Assembly: GCF_902459735.1 (NCBI RefSeq)
Contig: NZ_CABPRV010000007.1
Location: 1-64,000, forward strand
DNA from: Pandoraea capi
GTDB lineage: Bacteria > Pseudomonadota > Gammaproteobacteria > Burkholderiales > Burkholderiaceae
Length of the DNA stretch: 64,000 nucleotides
Direction of reading: 5' to 3'
In this document: piece after piece, positions 1 to 8,249 of the stretch
Numbering within the stretch: the first letter of the stretch is position 1
Layout of the letters: every line of letters begins with the position of its first letter
Position numbers and translations under genes: made by a program
The notes under the pieces: model-generated
The model's database searches: none
What the model was told of the DNA's origin: nothing
The model's input: the letters and a program-made list of their open reading frames with translations, nothing else

Positions 1-96
1 ACATCGAGCAACCGCGGACGCTCCTGCCGCTTTCCAGGAGTTGGTTTAACGGGACTTTGCTAGAAGCCCATTGGCCCTATTGAAGGGGGCAGGTCA
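1..96 (-). mobile_element. Putative terminal segment of an insertion sequence (IS3-type end), truncated by the window edge
   Basis: Read on the minus strand, sequence from position 96 begins TGACCTGCCCCC, the kind of TG-initiated, C-rich terminus seen in some IS3-family elements. Its first three bases form the stop codon that ends the ATPase fragment at 94-258 right after an otherwise normal OLD-type N-terminus, which is what an insertion would produce. No transposase reading frame can be judged because the rest lies outside the window. The IS assignment rests on remembered terminal character, not on a comparison. Confidence 0.4.
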
Positions 97-258
97 GATC
101 TTCACTGTGTCGTTGTTGAAGAATATTTCAAGCGCCTCAAGGATCGAAGATTTTCCGATGTCGTTCTTGCCGACAAGCGTCGTTAGGTCGGATATCGGTA
201 CAATCATTTCCTCGCGGTAACAACGAAAGTTCTTGATCGCAAGGGAAATCAGCTTCAT
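94..258 (-). pseudogene. N-terminal fragment of an OLD/RecF-like AAA ATPase, interrupted
   Basis: The frame encodes 54 residues starting MKLISLAIKNFRCYRE, the typical first strand of SMC/OLD-like ABC ATPases, followed by a Walker A motif GKNDIGKSS and SILEALEIFF. It then stops at a TGA formed by the putative IS end. Family members (OLD nucleases, GajA-like ATPases) run to several hundred residues, so only the first nucleotide-binding element remains. It lies 79 bp downstream of the large phosphoribosyltransferase-like gene in the same direction, so it may once have been the last gene of that operon. It is presumably inactive unless the product is completed outside the window. Confidence 0.7.
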
Positions 259-337
259 TTTTTGCCCCGTTGAGTTGATTTTATTCGTTGAATGCGGCTT
301 TTCAGGAAAAAGCGCCCCGCCTTGGGATACTGGCAGG

Positions 338-2548
338 TCACTTCGCAGTTTTATCTACGAGGCCGCAGCCGTACAACGTGTCCCACGACATTCCCTCGCC
401 CCGAAAGAATGCTTCCACGCCCTGCGTCGCAGGGATGGCACCTAATTTCCCCAACGCCCACGCGACAGCGAGCTCGCCGGAAATGATATTTTGTTGAGCG
501 TCTCCCGTATCCAGTGCTGCGGACACCAGAAAGGCTCGTAGGGCGGGGTCAAGTTCTTTGCCCTTTAGAGACCGAATCAAGCCAAGCCATATGAGCCGTT
601 CGGTGTAAAAATCAGACAGTACATTTCTTGCCATGAAGGTAGGGGTGGGGAACAAGTCAGCATTCAGCGGCTTGTCATCTGTCGTTCTTAACTGCTGCAC
701 TGCGCTGGCGCAGGCAAACAACACCTGCATCGCGGTAGCCCCTTGGTGAAGCACCACCGACTCGGCACCAAGCACGGGGGTCTGTGCCGCATGGGGCGCG
801 GAATAGAATGGGGCAGTGGACACCCCGGCAGTCGTCGTTGTCAAATGAGCTATCCGTTCCGACAGCACCCCGTCTAGTTGCCCCTCGCCTTGTGCCAATC
901 GTGTGAGAAGGTGCTGCTCAATGCACCAGGGGCACGTCGGAGCGTCATGCCAATTGGGAAGAGGGACGGTATAGCAATGACTGACAGTGGATTTCCATTT
1001 GTGCCTAGTGGTCATGCCAGTGACGAACTTCCGATAGTCGGCGTCAGACGACGGCGTGGCCAGCACGGTCCAATATTGGATGTGTGAGAGTTTCGGGGCG
1101 CGCTGGGATCGCTTCTCTCTTAGAAAACGATTGATAGACTTGAGCCGATCACCGGTAATCAATACGTCATCCAGAATGAGTGCGCAATTCGCGTCGTGAA
1201 GATTGTCATCAACGGGGCCCGAGCCGCTCGCGATGACATGAGAATCCAGAACGACTAGTGGTCGCCCAACGGCGTCCGCTATCAGTTTTCCGAGCCGCCT
1301 TGCTGTTGCATGATCGGGGCACACAATGACGTCAGGTTGCGGTTCAAATTTCCGTGCGCTAGCCGTTAACTCCGCTTGAAAATCGGAGATATCAAGCAGC
1401 GAACTAACATCAATGTAATACGCGTGGTGACGAGCTGTCGCTTCATTGGGATCGTCGTAGTGCACCCGAAGTACGCCGTCGTGATGCCCCCATCTTTGTA
1501 GGAAGGATTTCTGTTGCTCGAAGTACCTTGGGGGCAGCGGAACGACTGTGTTGGACGTTTGTCCGATAAGGTAACTCGACGAATGGACTTTGACGGCGGA
1601 GCTGTTGGATCCGCAAAGTTTGCAATCCGCCTCACTTTCATAGTGTTTGTATTCCGGTAGCCGAACGTTGCAGAGCGAGACTGTCTGCATGAGTTCTTGT
1701 ACCGCGTAAAGTACGATCACGTCTACTGGACCAACTCTTTCCTTTTCGGCCCAGTCTTGTATGAAGTTGGCGAGCCGACCTGTCGACGCAACCCCAATGG
1801 CTACGAATACAGATCCGCACCGCGCGGCAACTCTGCCCAGCAACTCTATCGTTGCTGTGCGTGATTCAACGTCCGACGGATACATCGGGAAAGCCGCTAC
1901 TTCGAGGGGGATCGGGAGAAGCAGTTGAGCTCGAGCCGCAAGGATGAGCATGCTGGGATGATCTACTAGAAGAGCATGAATCCCAGACGTTTCCATCTGT
2001 GCGCGAGTTTTGATTTCCAGTGATAGCCAATACGCAACTTGGTCGACGATCGCAATGTCTGTGAACGCATCCGCAAGCCGGATAAACTGCGTTGCGTGGG
2101 CGCCGGAAGGTAGCGAAAAGTGATAGTTTTCGCTCGCACATATGACGCTTCTCGCCTTCCCTCGATTGAAAATGCTGTTGAGCTCGGCGGTCCGGATAGT
2201 TTCAAGCTCGCTGCCGCTTACGTGCGTGTGTGTTTGCGATCCCGTCACACCGTCCAATACCTGCAGCGGCGCATTTAGAGCTCCGTTGGCAAACCAGTGC
2301 TCAGCAAGGCTGTGGCCGTCAGGCATCAGATACAAATTAATGCCAGGAGCACGGCGGCTCACGGCCTTTAGACATTCTTCAAAATTGGCGGGAGGGGAAT
2401 TCTGTTGGGTGAGGTTGCGCCACAGCGTTGCATGCGTTCGCAAGACAATGCCGCGTGCATCACGAATATTGGCGTCCGAGATTTGAGCAACCGCATGGTC
2501 TAGGTCTCCTGGGGTCTCGACGAGGAAGTCGCTGAATGCGAAGTCCAT
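338..2548 (-). CDS. Large phosphoribosyltransferase-fold protein with Cys-pair knuckles (function unknown)
   Basis: Protein of 736 residues with no full-length family I can name. Residues 458-469 read ILDDVLITGDRL, the PRPP-binding signature of type I phosphoribosyltransferases (hydrophobic strand, two acidic residues, TG loop). The preceding stretch from about 405 (DVIVCPDHATARRLGK) fits the core Rossmann-like strand. An earlier segment around 144-150 (FSLPSGAH) resembles the hood motif of orotate-type enzymes, and 249-260 (VAIGVASTGRLA) could be a second PRTase-like loop, so the protein may contain a split or duplicated PRTase domain. Cysteine pairs at 309/312 (CKLCG) and 539/542 (CPWC) could bind zinc. 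It starts 6 bp after the GHKL ATPase gene, so the two are probably co-translated. Inferred role: signalling or nucleotide chemistry in a defence or stress system. Confidence 0.75.
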   Translation of the reverse strand: MDFAFSDFLVETPGDLDHAVAQISDANIRDARGIVLRTHATLWRNLTQQNSPPANFEECLKAVSRRAPGINLYLMPDGHSLAEHWFANGALNAPLQVLDGVTGSQTHTHVSGSELETIRTAELNSIFNRGKARSVICASENYHFSLPSGAHATQFIRLADAFTDIAIVDQVAYWLSLEIKTRAQMETSGIHALLVDHPSMLILAARAQLLLPIPLEVAAFPMYPSDVESRTATIELLGRVAARCGSVFVAIGVASTGRLANFIQDWAEKERVGPVDVIVLYAVQELMQTVSLCNVRLPEYKHYESEADCKLCGSNSSAVKVHSSSYLIGQTSNTVVPLPPRYFEQQKSFLQRWGHHDGVLRVHYDDPNEATARHHAYYIDVSSLLDISDFQAELTASARKFEPQPDVIVCPDHATARRLGKLIADAVGRPLVVLDSHVIASGSGPVDDNLHDANCALILDDVLITGDRLKSINRFLREKRSQRAPKLSHIQYWTVLATPSSDADYRKFVTGMTTRHKWKSTVSHCYTVPLPNWHDAPTCPWCIEQHLLTRLAQGEGQLDGVLSERIAHLTTTTAGVSTAPFYSAPHAAQTPVLGAESVVLHQGATAMQVLFACASAVQQLRTTDDKPLNADLFPTPTFMARNVLSDFYTERLIWLGLIRSLKGKELDPALRAFLVSAALDTGDAQQNIISGELAVAWALGKLGAIPATQGVEAFFRGEGMSWDTLYGCGLVDKTAK

Positions 2549-2554
2549 ACCTGG

Positions 2555-3697
2555 TCAACCGCGGGGGCGAGAAAAGAGACTAGGTTGATCCCGATCGATC
2601 GCAAACTCAGGGACGAAAATGGAAATGCATGTGCCGAAAACTGTTTCACTGGGTACTTCGTGAATAGACTCCAGATTCAGTCGGGGGTATTTGTCCTCCC
2701 CGAGTGAGAAGTCCTGCTCCGCGACGAGGTTACCCGACGAGATTCTCAGTAGGGCTTGTAGGCTGTGAGCTGCCGAGATGACGCTAGGTAAGCCAAGGCC
2801 TCGCTTGATGACGCCGACGGGTTTTCTGCTCTCACCGGGCAGAAAGGCTCTTGCCAAGCGTTCCACTGCAGATTCTTGCGGAAGCTCTGCTTTTACTGGC
2901 AACGTGCTTTGAATACCGCTCCCTTGATCTGCCACGGAAATACAAAGGACACCGAGGCCGAGGTCTGACTTGTTCGCCTCGAAAATTCGAAGAAGGTACT
3001 CCTTTAAATCTTCCGATAGGTGGCGTGAAGAGAGTTCTGCACTTTGAAGAACTATTTTTTCAAGTATGAGGGCTCGCGTGCTTCTCGATTTACGCACAGA
3101 GCCTTGCGGGAGGCCGTGCTCCAAACTGTTACGGAGTGCTTCGTAAACGAACGCGACAATGCCGGACTCCTCAGAGGATCCGAGCGCGCGACGAAATCCC
3201 AACGACTCAACTTCGGAATTCAGCAGGACAGAGAACGCCGAGGGAGACGGGAAAATATCGGCCGATGTAGCATTTCTCGTGGAGAGTGCTGGTGCAATTT
3301 GAAAAACCGGGTCGGGGAAGACCACCGCACGGCTCGTTCCTTTGCCAAAAACGCCTTGACTTGATTTGTACATCCCCCCAAGAAGCGGCTTTAGTGTGGG
3401 CGATGCTAAGCCGTTACTAAACTGGATCTGGGACACCAATCGCGATAGCGCGAATCCGAACGGTGATGCGAGCGGTGTTCCTTCAAGCTCCTCGATGCCT
3501 TTAGGCTCGTCGAAGTCGCATACGAGGATCGGCGCGTCTCGGCCAATCCGGATCGACGCGAGTAATGAGAGCGCCAACGCTTGTGCGCCAGGTTCAAATG
3601 CGGATCTGCGGGCCAAGTTGATGGTGTTGCACGCAGCCAGTCGCCAAGATAGAACATCTGCAATGGACGTTCTATCTTGGATTCGGACGAATGTCAT
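2555..3697 (-). CDS. GHKL-type (HATPase_c) ATP-binding protein
   Basis: Protein of 380 residues carrying the Bergerat ATP-binding motifs in order: N box YEALRNSLEHG at 185-195, G1 box VADQGSGI at 255-262, G2 box RGLGLPSV at 299-306 and a closing strand GTCISIFVP at 355-363. There is no receiver, no His-phosphotransfer domain and no membrane segment, so it is not a standard sensor kinase; it is closer to stand-alone GHKL proteins such as anti-sigma or MORC/Hsp90-like conflict-system ATPases. The first 180 residues match nothing I recognise and may be a sensor. The start ATG overlaps the stop of the small upstream ORF (ATGA), and the large PRTase-fold gene follows after 6 bp. Confidence 0.8.
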   Translation of the reverse strand: MTFVRIQDRTSIADVLSWRLAACNTINLARRSAFEPGAQALALSLLASIRIGRDAPILVCDFDEPKGIEELEGTPLASPFGFALSRLVSQIQFSNGLASPTLKPLLGGMYKSSQGVFGKGTSRAVVFPDPVFQIAPALSTRNATSADIFPSPSAFSVLLNSEVESLGFRRALGSSEESGIVAFVYEALRNSLEHGLPQGSVRKSRSTRALILEKIVLQSAELSSRHLSEDLKEYLLRIFEANKSDLGLGVLCISVADQGSGIQSTLPVKAELPQESAVERLARAFLPGESRKPVGVIKRGLGLPSVISAAHSLQALLRISSGNLVAEQDFSLGEDKYPRLNLESIHEVPSETVFGTCISIFVPEFAIDRDQPSLFSRPRG

Positions 3698-3900
3698 ATG
3701 CGATATCCCGAGATGTGGCGGCCGATCTCAAGTGCCGGAACTTTCTGCGCGGTATAAGTGAAAATTCCCGCGCTCCCAGTGAGATAGAGACATTCATCAT
3801 GCCATATAGTGAGCGCATCTGGAACTTTCATGAACCAATTCGCGTTTGCGTTTTTGTTGATATCCTTGAATTCCTGTTGGTCGATCAAGGCATCTTTCAC
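3694..3900 (-). CDS. Small ORF translationally coupled to the GHKL ATPase gene (unknown)
   Basis: A 68-codon frame opens with GTG directly after an in-frame stop and ends in a 4-bp ATGA overlap with the GHKL gene, a hallmark of translational coupling. An AAGGA stretch lies just upstream of the GTG. The product (starting MKDALIDQQEFKD, with WHDECLYLTG in the middle) has no recognised domain; it could be a small partner or sensor of the ATPase. Codon use is AT-rich like the neighbours. The alternative is a chance frame with translation beginning directly at the GHKL ATG. Confidence 0.5.
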   Translation of the reverse strand: MKDALIDQQEFKDINKNANANWFMKVPDALTIWHDECLYLTGSAGIFTYTAQKVPALEIGRHISGYRI

Positions 3901-4086
3901 TCAATCCTTGATAAAGCCGGGGATGGGCTGGTGAGATGATTTAAACAGGCACGCCCACATCGCGCGGAGCGATGGCGCGGGCCTTTAGCTTCATACTGCT
4001 ACGGAGCGCAACTAAAATTTGGCCGACGGACGCCGATAATAGTGTTCCGGGAATAGCTGTCGAGCGACTGTCACACCCGAGTCGAA

Positions 4087-5076
4087 ATGCGAATATACAT
4101 GATCGGCATCAACGCTTACCCAAAAATTGCGAAGACTACGCTTTTTGTGTTTTCTGTAGCTTTTGTTCTATCCGTTGCGTACCTCTTCGCAGCAGAAAAT
4201 CTTGGTTTTCAGCATGAAGCGCTTCGACGAATCGCTGGCTTTGTTTGCGCAGTACTGTTACTCCCCGCGTTTGTGACTGTTCGATATGTCACGAGCGTGG
4301 TTGACTACGCCAACAATGAGTTGCAGATGACACATGACCCGACACTCGCTATGCGACTCTCCTCGGTGCTCGATCAATTACCCCACCCGGTGAGTATCGG
4401 TGTCTACCATTCGGAAGAGATCAACGCTTTTGCTATTTCTTCGATTTTCGGCAATCGGTCTGTGATTGGTTTCTCGTCGGCATTACTGTCGAAGGCTAGT
4501 CATGTGCAACTGTTAGCAATTGGGGCGCATGAAGTGGCTCATATTAGGAGCGGCGACTCGAAGAGCAAAGCATTTGTTCTTGCATTTAATTGTTTTCTTC
4601 GGGTCTACCCATTTCTCCTTGCAACGATGGCCAAGCAGGTATTTAAGAAGGTGTTGCCTTGGATGCTCGGCTCGGCAGTCCTGTTGTTGCTATTGGGTAT
4701 CTATTGGGGGGACGTGAGGCACTCTATCGAGAGCGTGGGGAATGGTCTATTGCCGTTCGCGAAGGTTGCTGCCGCTGCTGTTCTCGTCATCATTGGTTCG
4801 GCCGGATTGGGGAGGCTTCTCGAATGGGGGTTTTCTGCTTACAGTCGTGAACGGGAGTTCGCTGCGGATGTCGGTGCAGCATATATGACCGGGCCGCAGG
4901 CAATGTTATCTGCTCTGGACCTACTTGGTATGGGACAGATTTGCTCGCGGAGTGCCATAAGCATTTTTGACTCACATCCGCCGATAGAAGAGAGAAAGCG
5001 AAGAATTCGGAAAATCGCTATCGGCTTGGGCGTTGATTCGGACGATTCAGCGGTGGCGGATATCGACATCGCGTGA
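4087..5076 (+). CDS. M48-family (HtpX-like) membrane zinc metalloprotease
   Basis: The 329-residue protein has two N-terminal hydrophobic segments (about 14-35 and 46-65), the zinc-binding HEVAH at 148-152, two further membrane segments (about 191-207 and 223-241), and the third ligand in REREFAADVGA (Glu257). This order is that of HtpX/M48B proteases, which cleave misfolded membrane proteins at the cytoplasmic face. The gene is divergent from the GHKL/PRTase operon and shares its lower GC, suggesting it came with the island. ATGs at codons 1 and 5 are both possible starts; no clear Shine-Dalgarno decides. Whether it belongs functionally to the neighbouring cassette is open. Confidence 0.85.
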   Translation: MRIYMIGINAYPKIAKTTLFVFSVAFVLSVAYLFAAENLGFQHEALRRIAGFVCAVLLLPAFVTVRYVTSVVDYANNELQMTHDPTLAMRLSSVLDQLPHPVSIGVYHSEEINAFAISSIFGNRSVIGFSSALLSKASHVQLLAIGAHEVAHIRSGDSKSKAFVLAFNCFLRVYPFLLATMAKQVFKKVLPWMLGSAVLLLLLGIYWGDVRHSIESVGNGLLPFAKVAAAAVLVIIGSAGLGRLLEWGFSAYSREREFAADVGAAYMTGPQAMLSALDLLGMGQICSRSAISIFDSHPPIEERKRRIRKIAIGLGVDSDDSAVADIDIA

Positions 5077-5668
5077 CGTGGTTGCGCACGATTGAGTGAT
5101 GCGTGGTGGACGCGTTGCTCGTAGAACCTGTCTACGGTTTCTCGTTGAGGGGACGGCCCCTCAGCCGACGGCTACACGGCGGACCAATGCTGAAGTCAGT
5201 TGAGCCTCGGTCTCGCCGTTGCACGGCAAGCGCTGGGCTTCCGCATTGGATAGCCCTTGCTAATTTGTAGTCAACAAAGAGCATCCCAAGCGTCCACTAT
5301 GGCTGCAAGTGGCTCTTCGATCGAAGTCGTTAGCACAACCCCCAGGCTGCCGACGTGTAGCAAGGGCCGTTCGATTCGGCGAGATGCTGCAGTGCCATGC
5401 AACAAGCGGTTTGCCGCGTTGCAGCATGAAAATGTTCGCCGAATCCCGTTACGGAGTTCATTGTTTCGTGACGGAGTTCATTGTTTTGCATCACCTCTGA
5501 CCCCAATCAGCACCCGATCAGCACCTCTGCGTGCCGAAACGGCACGAAGCGGCATTTTCCTCCGCCTACACTCCGCTTCCTGAGACTGGCAGACGGTCCG
5601 GCGTGCGCACGCGCGCTTCCGGGCGTCGACATATCGATTTTCAACGCCAGCGATCCAGAGGAGCAGGC
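5077..5668. other. 592-bp gene-free stretch at the edge of the acquired island
   Basis: No convincing gene is visible. The stretch contains a perfect hairpin GAGGGG/CCCCTC at 5147-5162 after the M48 gene (no T-run), a loosely inverted pair of attcggcga...atgctgca sequences around 5377-5445, the 20-bp direct repeats at 5431-5486, and a perfect GTGCCG-aaa-CGGCAC inverted repeat at 5531-5545, about 125 bp upstream of the transporter start, that could be an operator. Confidence 0.5.
5431..5486 (+). repeat. Tandem 20-bp repeats resembling an IS21-type terminus
   Basis: acggagttcattgttt occurs at 5451-5466 and again at 5471-5486 with a 20-bp period, preceded by tgttcgccgaatcccgtt. Multiple short direct repeats next to a TG-starting terminus are typical of IS21-family ends, where the transposase binds. 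No istA/istB gene is present, so this would be a solo end or relic. The repeat is seen directly; the IS identity is inference. Confidence 0.45.
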
Positions 5669-6988
5669 ATGACCGGTAACACCAAACCCCATAACCCGTG
5701 GCGCGAAATCTGCGCGGCGAGTATCGGCAACGCACTTGAGTTCTACGACCTGCTGATCTATGGCTATTTCGCCATCGTGATCGGCCAGTTGTTCTTCCCC
5801 TCGCACGACGCGACCACCTCGCTGCTGCTCTCCGTGGGCACGTTCGGGATCTCGTTCGTCACGCGCCCGCTGGGCTCGATCATTCTCGGCAGCTACGCCG
5901 ACCGCGCTGGCCGCAAGGCGTCGCTCACGGTGTCCATCGGCCTGATGATGGTCGGTACCGCCATGATCGCGTTCGCGCCGACCTACGAGCAGATCGGCAT
6001 CCTTTCGCCGCTCATGATCATCGTCGCGCGCATGCTGCAAGGCTTCTCGACGGGCGGTGAGTTCGGCGCCGCCACGGCATTCATGGTCGAGCACGCCGAC
6101 GCCAAGCGTCGCGGTTTCTTCGCGAGCTGGCAGATGTCCACGCAAGGTCTCGCGACGGTGCTCGCCGCCGGTGTCTCCGCGCTGCTGAGCCTGCTGCTCA
6201 CCGCTGATCAACTGAGCGCATGGGGCTGGCGTATTGCCTTCGCCGTGGGCCTGCTCATCGGACCGGTCGGCCTCTACATTCGCCGCAACATCGACGAGAC
6301 CGCCGACTTCAAGAAGCTCGGCGAGAAGCAACGCGAGAAGTCGCCGCTGCGCGAAGTCTTCGGCCGCGACCGCGCCAACATGCTGCTCGGCGCCGGTGTG
6401 GTTGCCGCAGCCACCGCGTTCAACTACGTGCACAAGCTGTACATGCCGACGTATGCCGTCAAGCAACTGCATATCCCGGCGACGTCGTCGTTCATCGGCG
6501 CCGTCGTGACCGGCGTGATGCTGATGATTGCCGCGCCCGTCGTGGGCCACATGTCGGATCGCTTCGGCCGTATTCGCGTGATGCTCTGGGCGCTCATCGC
6601 CGTGGGCGCGACGACGTACCCGCTGTTCGTCCTGCTCAACCGCTACCCGACGTTCCAGACGCTGCTCCTCGTGCAGGCGCTGGTCGGTCTGCTCATCGCC
6701 GTGAGTCTGGCGCCGCTGCCTGCGCTGCTCGCCGACATCTTCCCGACAAGCACACGCGGGACCGGACTGGCGCTGTCGTACAACTTCTCGGTGACGCTGT
6801 TCGGCGGCTTCGCCCCGCTGATCGTGACCTGGCTCATCGACGCCACACATAACAAGCTCGCCCCGAGTTTCTATGTGATGACGACGGCCGTGCTCAGTAT
6901 CGCTGCCGTTACCGCACTCGGCCGTCGCGTGCGAGCCGGCAAGATTGTGGGTGTCGCGCACGGGTCGCCGCGCGCCACGAAGGCCTGA
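5669..6988 (+). CDS. MFS transporter, metabolite:H+ symporter (MHS) family
   Basis: The 439-residue protein opens MTGNTKPHNPWREICAASIG and shows the MHS hallmark GNALEFYDLLIYG in the first helix, RPLGSIILGSYADRAGRK between helices 2 and 3 (MFS motif A), and QGFSTGGEFGAA in helix 4. MHS proteins import organic acids such as citrate, alpha-ketoglutarate or shikimate by proton symport; the substrate cannot be read here. ATG 5669 is chosen because GAGGAG sits just upstream; the frame stays open further 5' but that part is not MFS-like. The M14-family deacylase gene follows after 124 bp, so the pair may import and hydrolyse an N-acylated or amide-linked acid. Confidence 0.9.
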   Translation: MTGNTKPHNPWREICAASIGNALEFYDLLIYGYFAIVIGQLFFPSHDATTSLLLSVGTFGISFVTRPLGSIILGSYADRAGRKASLTVSIGLMMVGTAMIAFAPTYEQIGILSPLMIIVARMLQGFSTGGEFGAATAFMVEHADAKRRGFFASWQMSTQGLATVLAAGVSALLSLLLTADQLSAWGWRIAFAVGLLIGPVGLYIRRNIDETADFKKLGEKQREKSPLREVFGRDRANMLLGAGVVAAATAFNYVHKLYMPTYAVKQLHIPATSSFIGAVVTGVMLMIAAPVVGHMSDRFGRIRVMLWALIAVGATTYPLFVLLNRYPTFQTLLLVQALVGLLIAVSLAPLPALLADIFPTSTRGTGLALSYNFSVTLFGGFAPLIVTWLIDATHNKLAPSFYVMTTAVLSIAAVTALGRRVRAGKIVGVAHGSPRATKA

Positions 6989-7112
6989 AGCGTGCCTGAC
7001 GCGCATTAGCACCCACACCCGATGCACTGATTTCAGCCGCAACGACGACGTCCGCCTCTCCCCTTGCGCGACGTCGTCACCTTTTTTGTGGCATCCCTGC
7101 GGAGCACTATCC

Positions 7113-8093
7113 ATGACCACGCTCGAAGCGATTCGCGCCGCCTTGCCGGCGTACCCCATCGAAGTCTCGTTCCCGGACATTACCCGTTGGCGCGAGGGCA
7201 ATACCGGCATCGACTATCTGCACACGTTCGATAGCGGCAAGCCCGGCAAGCACGTGATGATTCTCGCGCTCACCCATGGCAACGAAGTCAGCGGCGCGAT
7301 TGCCGTCGATTCGCTGCTGGCGTCGGGCCTGCGTCCCGTTACGGGACGCCTGTCGCTCGGTTTCGGCAATGTTGGCGCCTACGAGCAATTCAGCGCCGAG
7401 AACGCCGACGCCACGCGCTTTCTCGACGAAGACATGAACCGGGTCTGGACGGCGTCGACGCTCGACGGCGAGCGTCAAAGCCGTGAGCTGACGCGCGCAC
7501 GCGCCATGCGTCCTTTCATCGATACGGTCGATCTGCTGCTCGACATTCATTCGATGCACGAAGCCTCGGCGCCGCTGATGATGACCGGCCCGCTGGAGAA
7601 GGCGATTGCGCTGGCCGCCGAGCTTGGCACGCCCGAGCACGTGATCATCGACAAGGGCCACGCCAACGGCACGCGTATGCGCGACTACGGCGGCTTCGGC
7701 AATCCGGCCAGCCCGAAGAACGCACTGCTCATCGAAACGGGCCAGCACTTCGCCAGGAGCGCACGCGATGTGGCGCTCGACAGCGCTGCGCGCTTCCTGC
7801 TGCATGCCGGTGTGGTCGCGCAGGCGGACGTCGCGCAGTTCCTGACGCAAACGACCGGACCGCAGAAGTTTGTCGAGATCACGCAGCCGGTTGTGGCGCG
7901 TTCGATGGATTTCCGTTTCTCGCAACCGTTCACGGGACTCGAAGTGATCGAGAAGGCCGGGACCGAAATCGCCCGCGACGGCGATGAAGTCATCGTCACG
8001 CCGTATGACAACTGCGTGATCGTGCAGCCGTCGATGCGTCATCTCGGCGTGAATGTGACGATGATGCGTCTGGGACGTTTGCTCGATCGCTGA
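7113..8093 (+). CDS. M14-family zinc deacylase (succinylglutamate desuccinylase/aspartoacylase-like)
   Basis: The 326-residue protein has HGNE at 55-58 (His55 and Glu58 as zinc ligands) and the third ligand in LLLDIHSMHE (His146), the arrangement of the AstE/AspA branch of carboxypeptidase-A-fold enzymes. These hydrolyse N-acyl amino acids in the cytoplasm. No ast-operon genes are nearby, so it is unlikely to be AstE itself. It follows the MHS transporter gene in the same direction, and a strong terminator lies 48 bp past its stop, consistent with a two-gene transcription unit. Confidence 0.85.
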   Translation: MTTLEAIRAALPAYPIEVSFPDITRWREGNTGIDYLHTFDSGKPGKHVMILALTHGNEVSGAIAVDSLLASGLRPVTGRLSLGFGNVGAYEQFSAENADATRFLDEDMNRVWTASTLDGERQSRELTRARAMRPFIDTVDLLLDIHSMHEASAPLMMTGPLEKAIALAAELGTPEHVIIDKGHANGTRMRDYGGFGNPASPKNALLIETGQHFARSARDVALDSAARFLLHAGVVAQADVAQFLTQTTGPQKFVEITQPVVARSMDFRFSQPFTGLEVIEKAGTEIARDGDEVIVTPYDNCVIVQPSMRHLGVNVTMMRLGRLLDR

Positions 8094-8140
8094 GGCGTCT
8101 TGCGGGCGCGGGATGGCGTCGGGATGCCTGAGATGTCGCG

Positions 8141-8171
8141 TGGGCCGGTATTGCACCGGCCCATTTTTTTT
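8141..8171 (+). terminator. Rho-independent terminator after the transporter/deacylase unit
   Basis: Perfect 9-bp stem TGGGCCGGT/ACCGGCCCA with a 5-base loop, followed by eight T residues at 8164-8171. Confidence 0.9.
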
Positions 8172-8249
8172 CGTCCGCGTTGGCCTCTGCGCATTGCGAA
8201 TGCTGACGAGCGTCGACGTTGTGGCTTCCAGGGGACGTACGCCGTGGCG

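Noticed and set aside
5257-5583. 108-codon frame between the M48 and transporter genes
   Set aside because: No recognisable domain, no ribosome-binding site, and it runs through the tandem repeats; treated as intergenic.
5507-7210. Long open frame on the minus strand opposite the MHS transporter gene
   Set aside because: Its translation is Arg/His/Gly-rich low-complexity without domains; it mirrors the codon bias of the real plus-strand gene. Similar antisense frames at 8349-9665, 16647-18125, 20416-22452, 49938-51485, 51577-53310 and 52739-54772 were rejected for the same reason.
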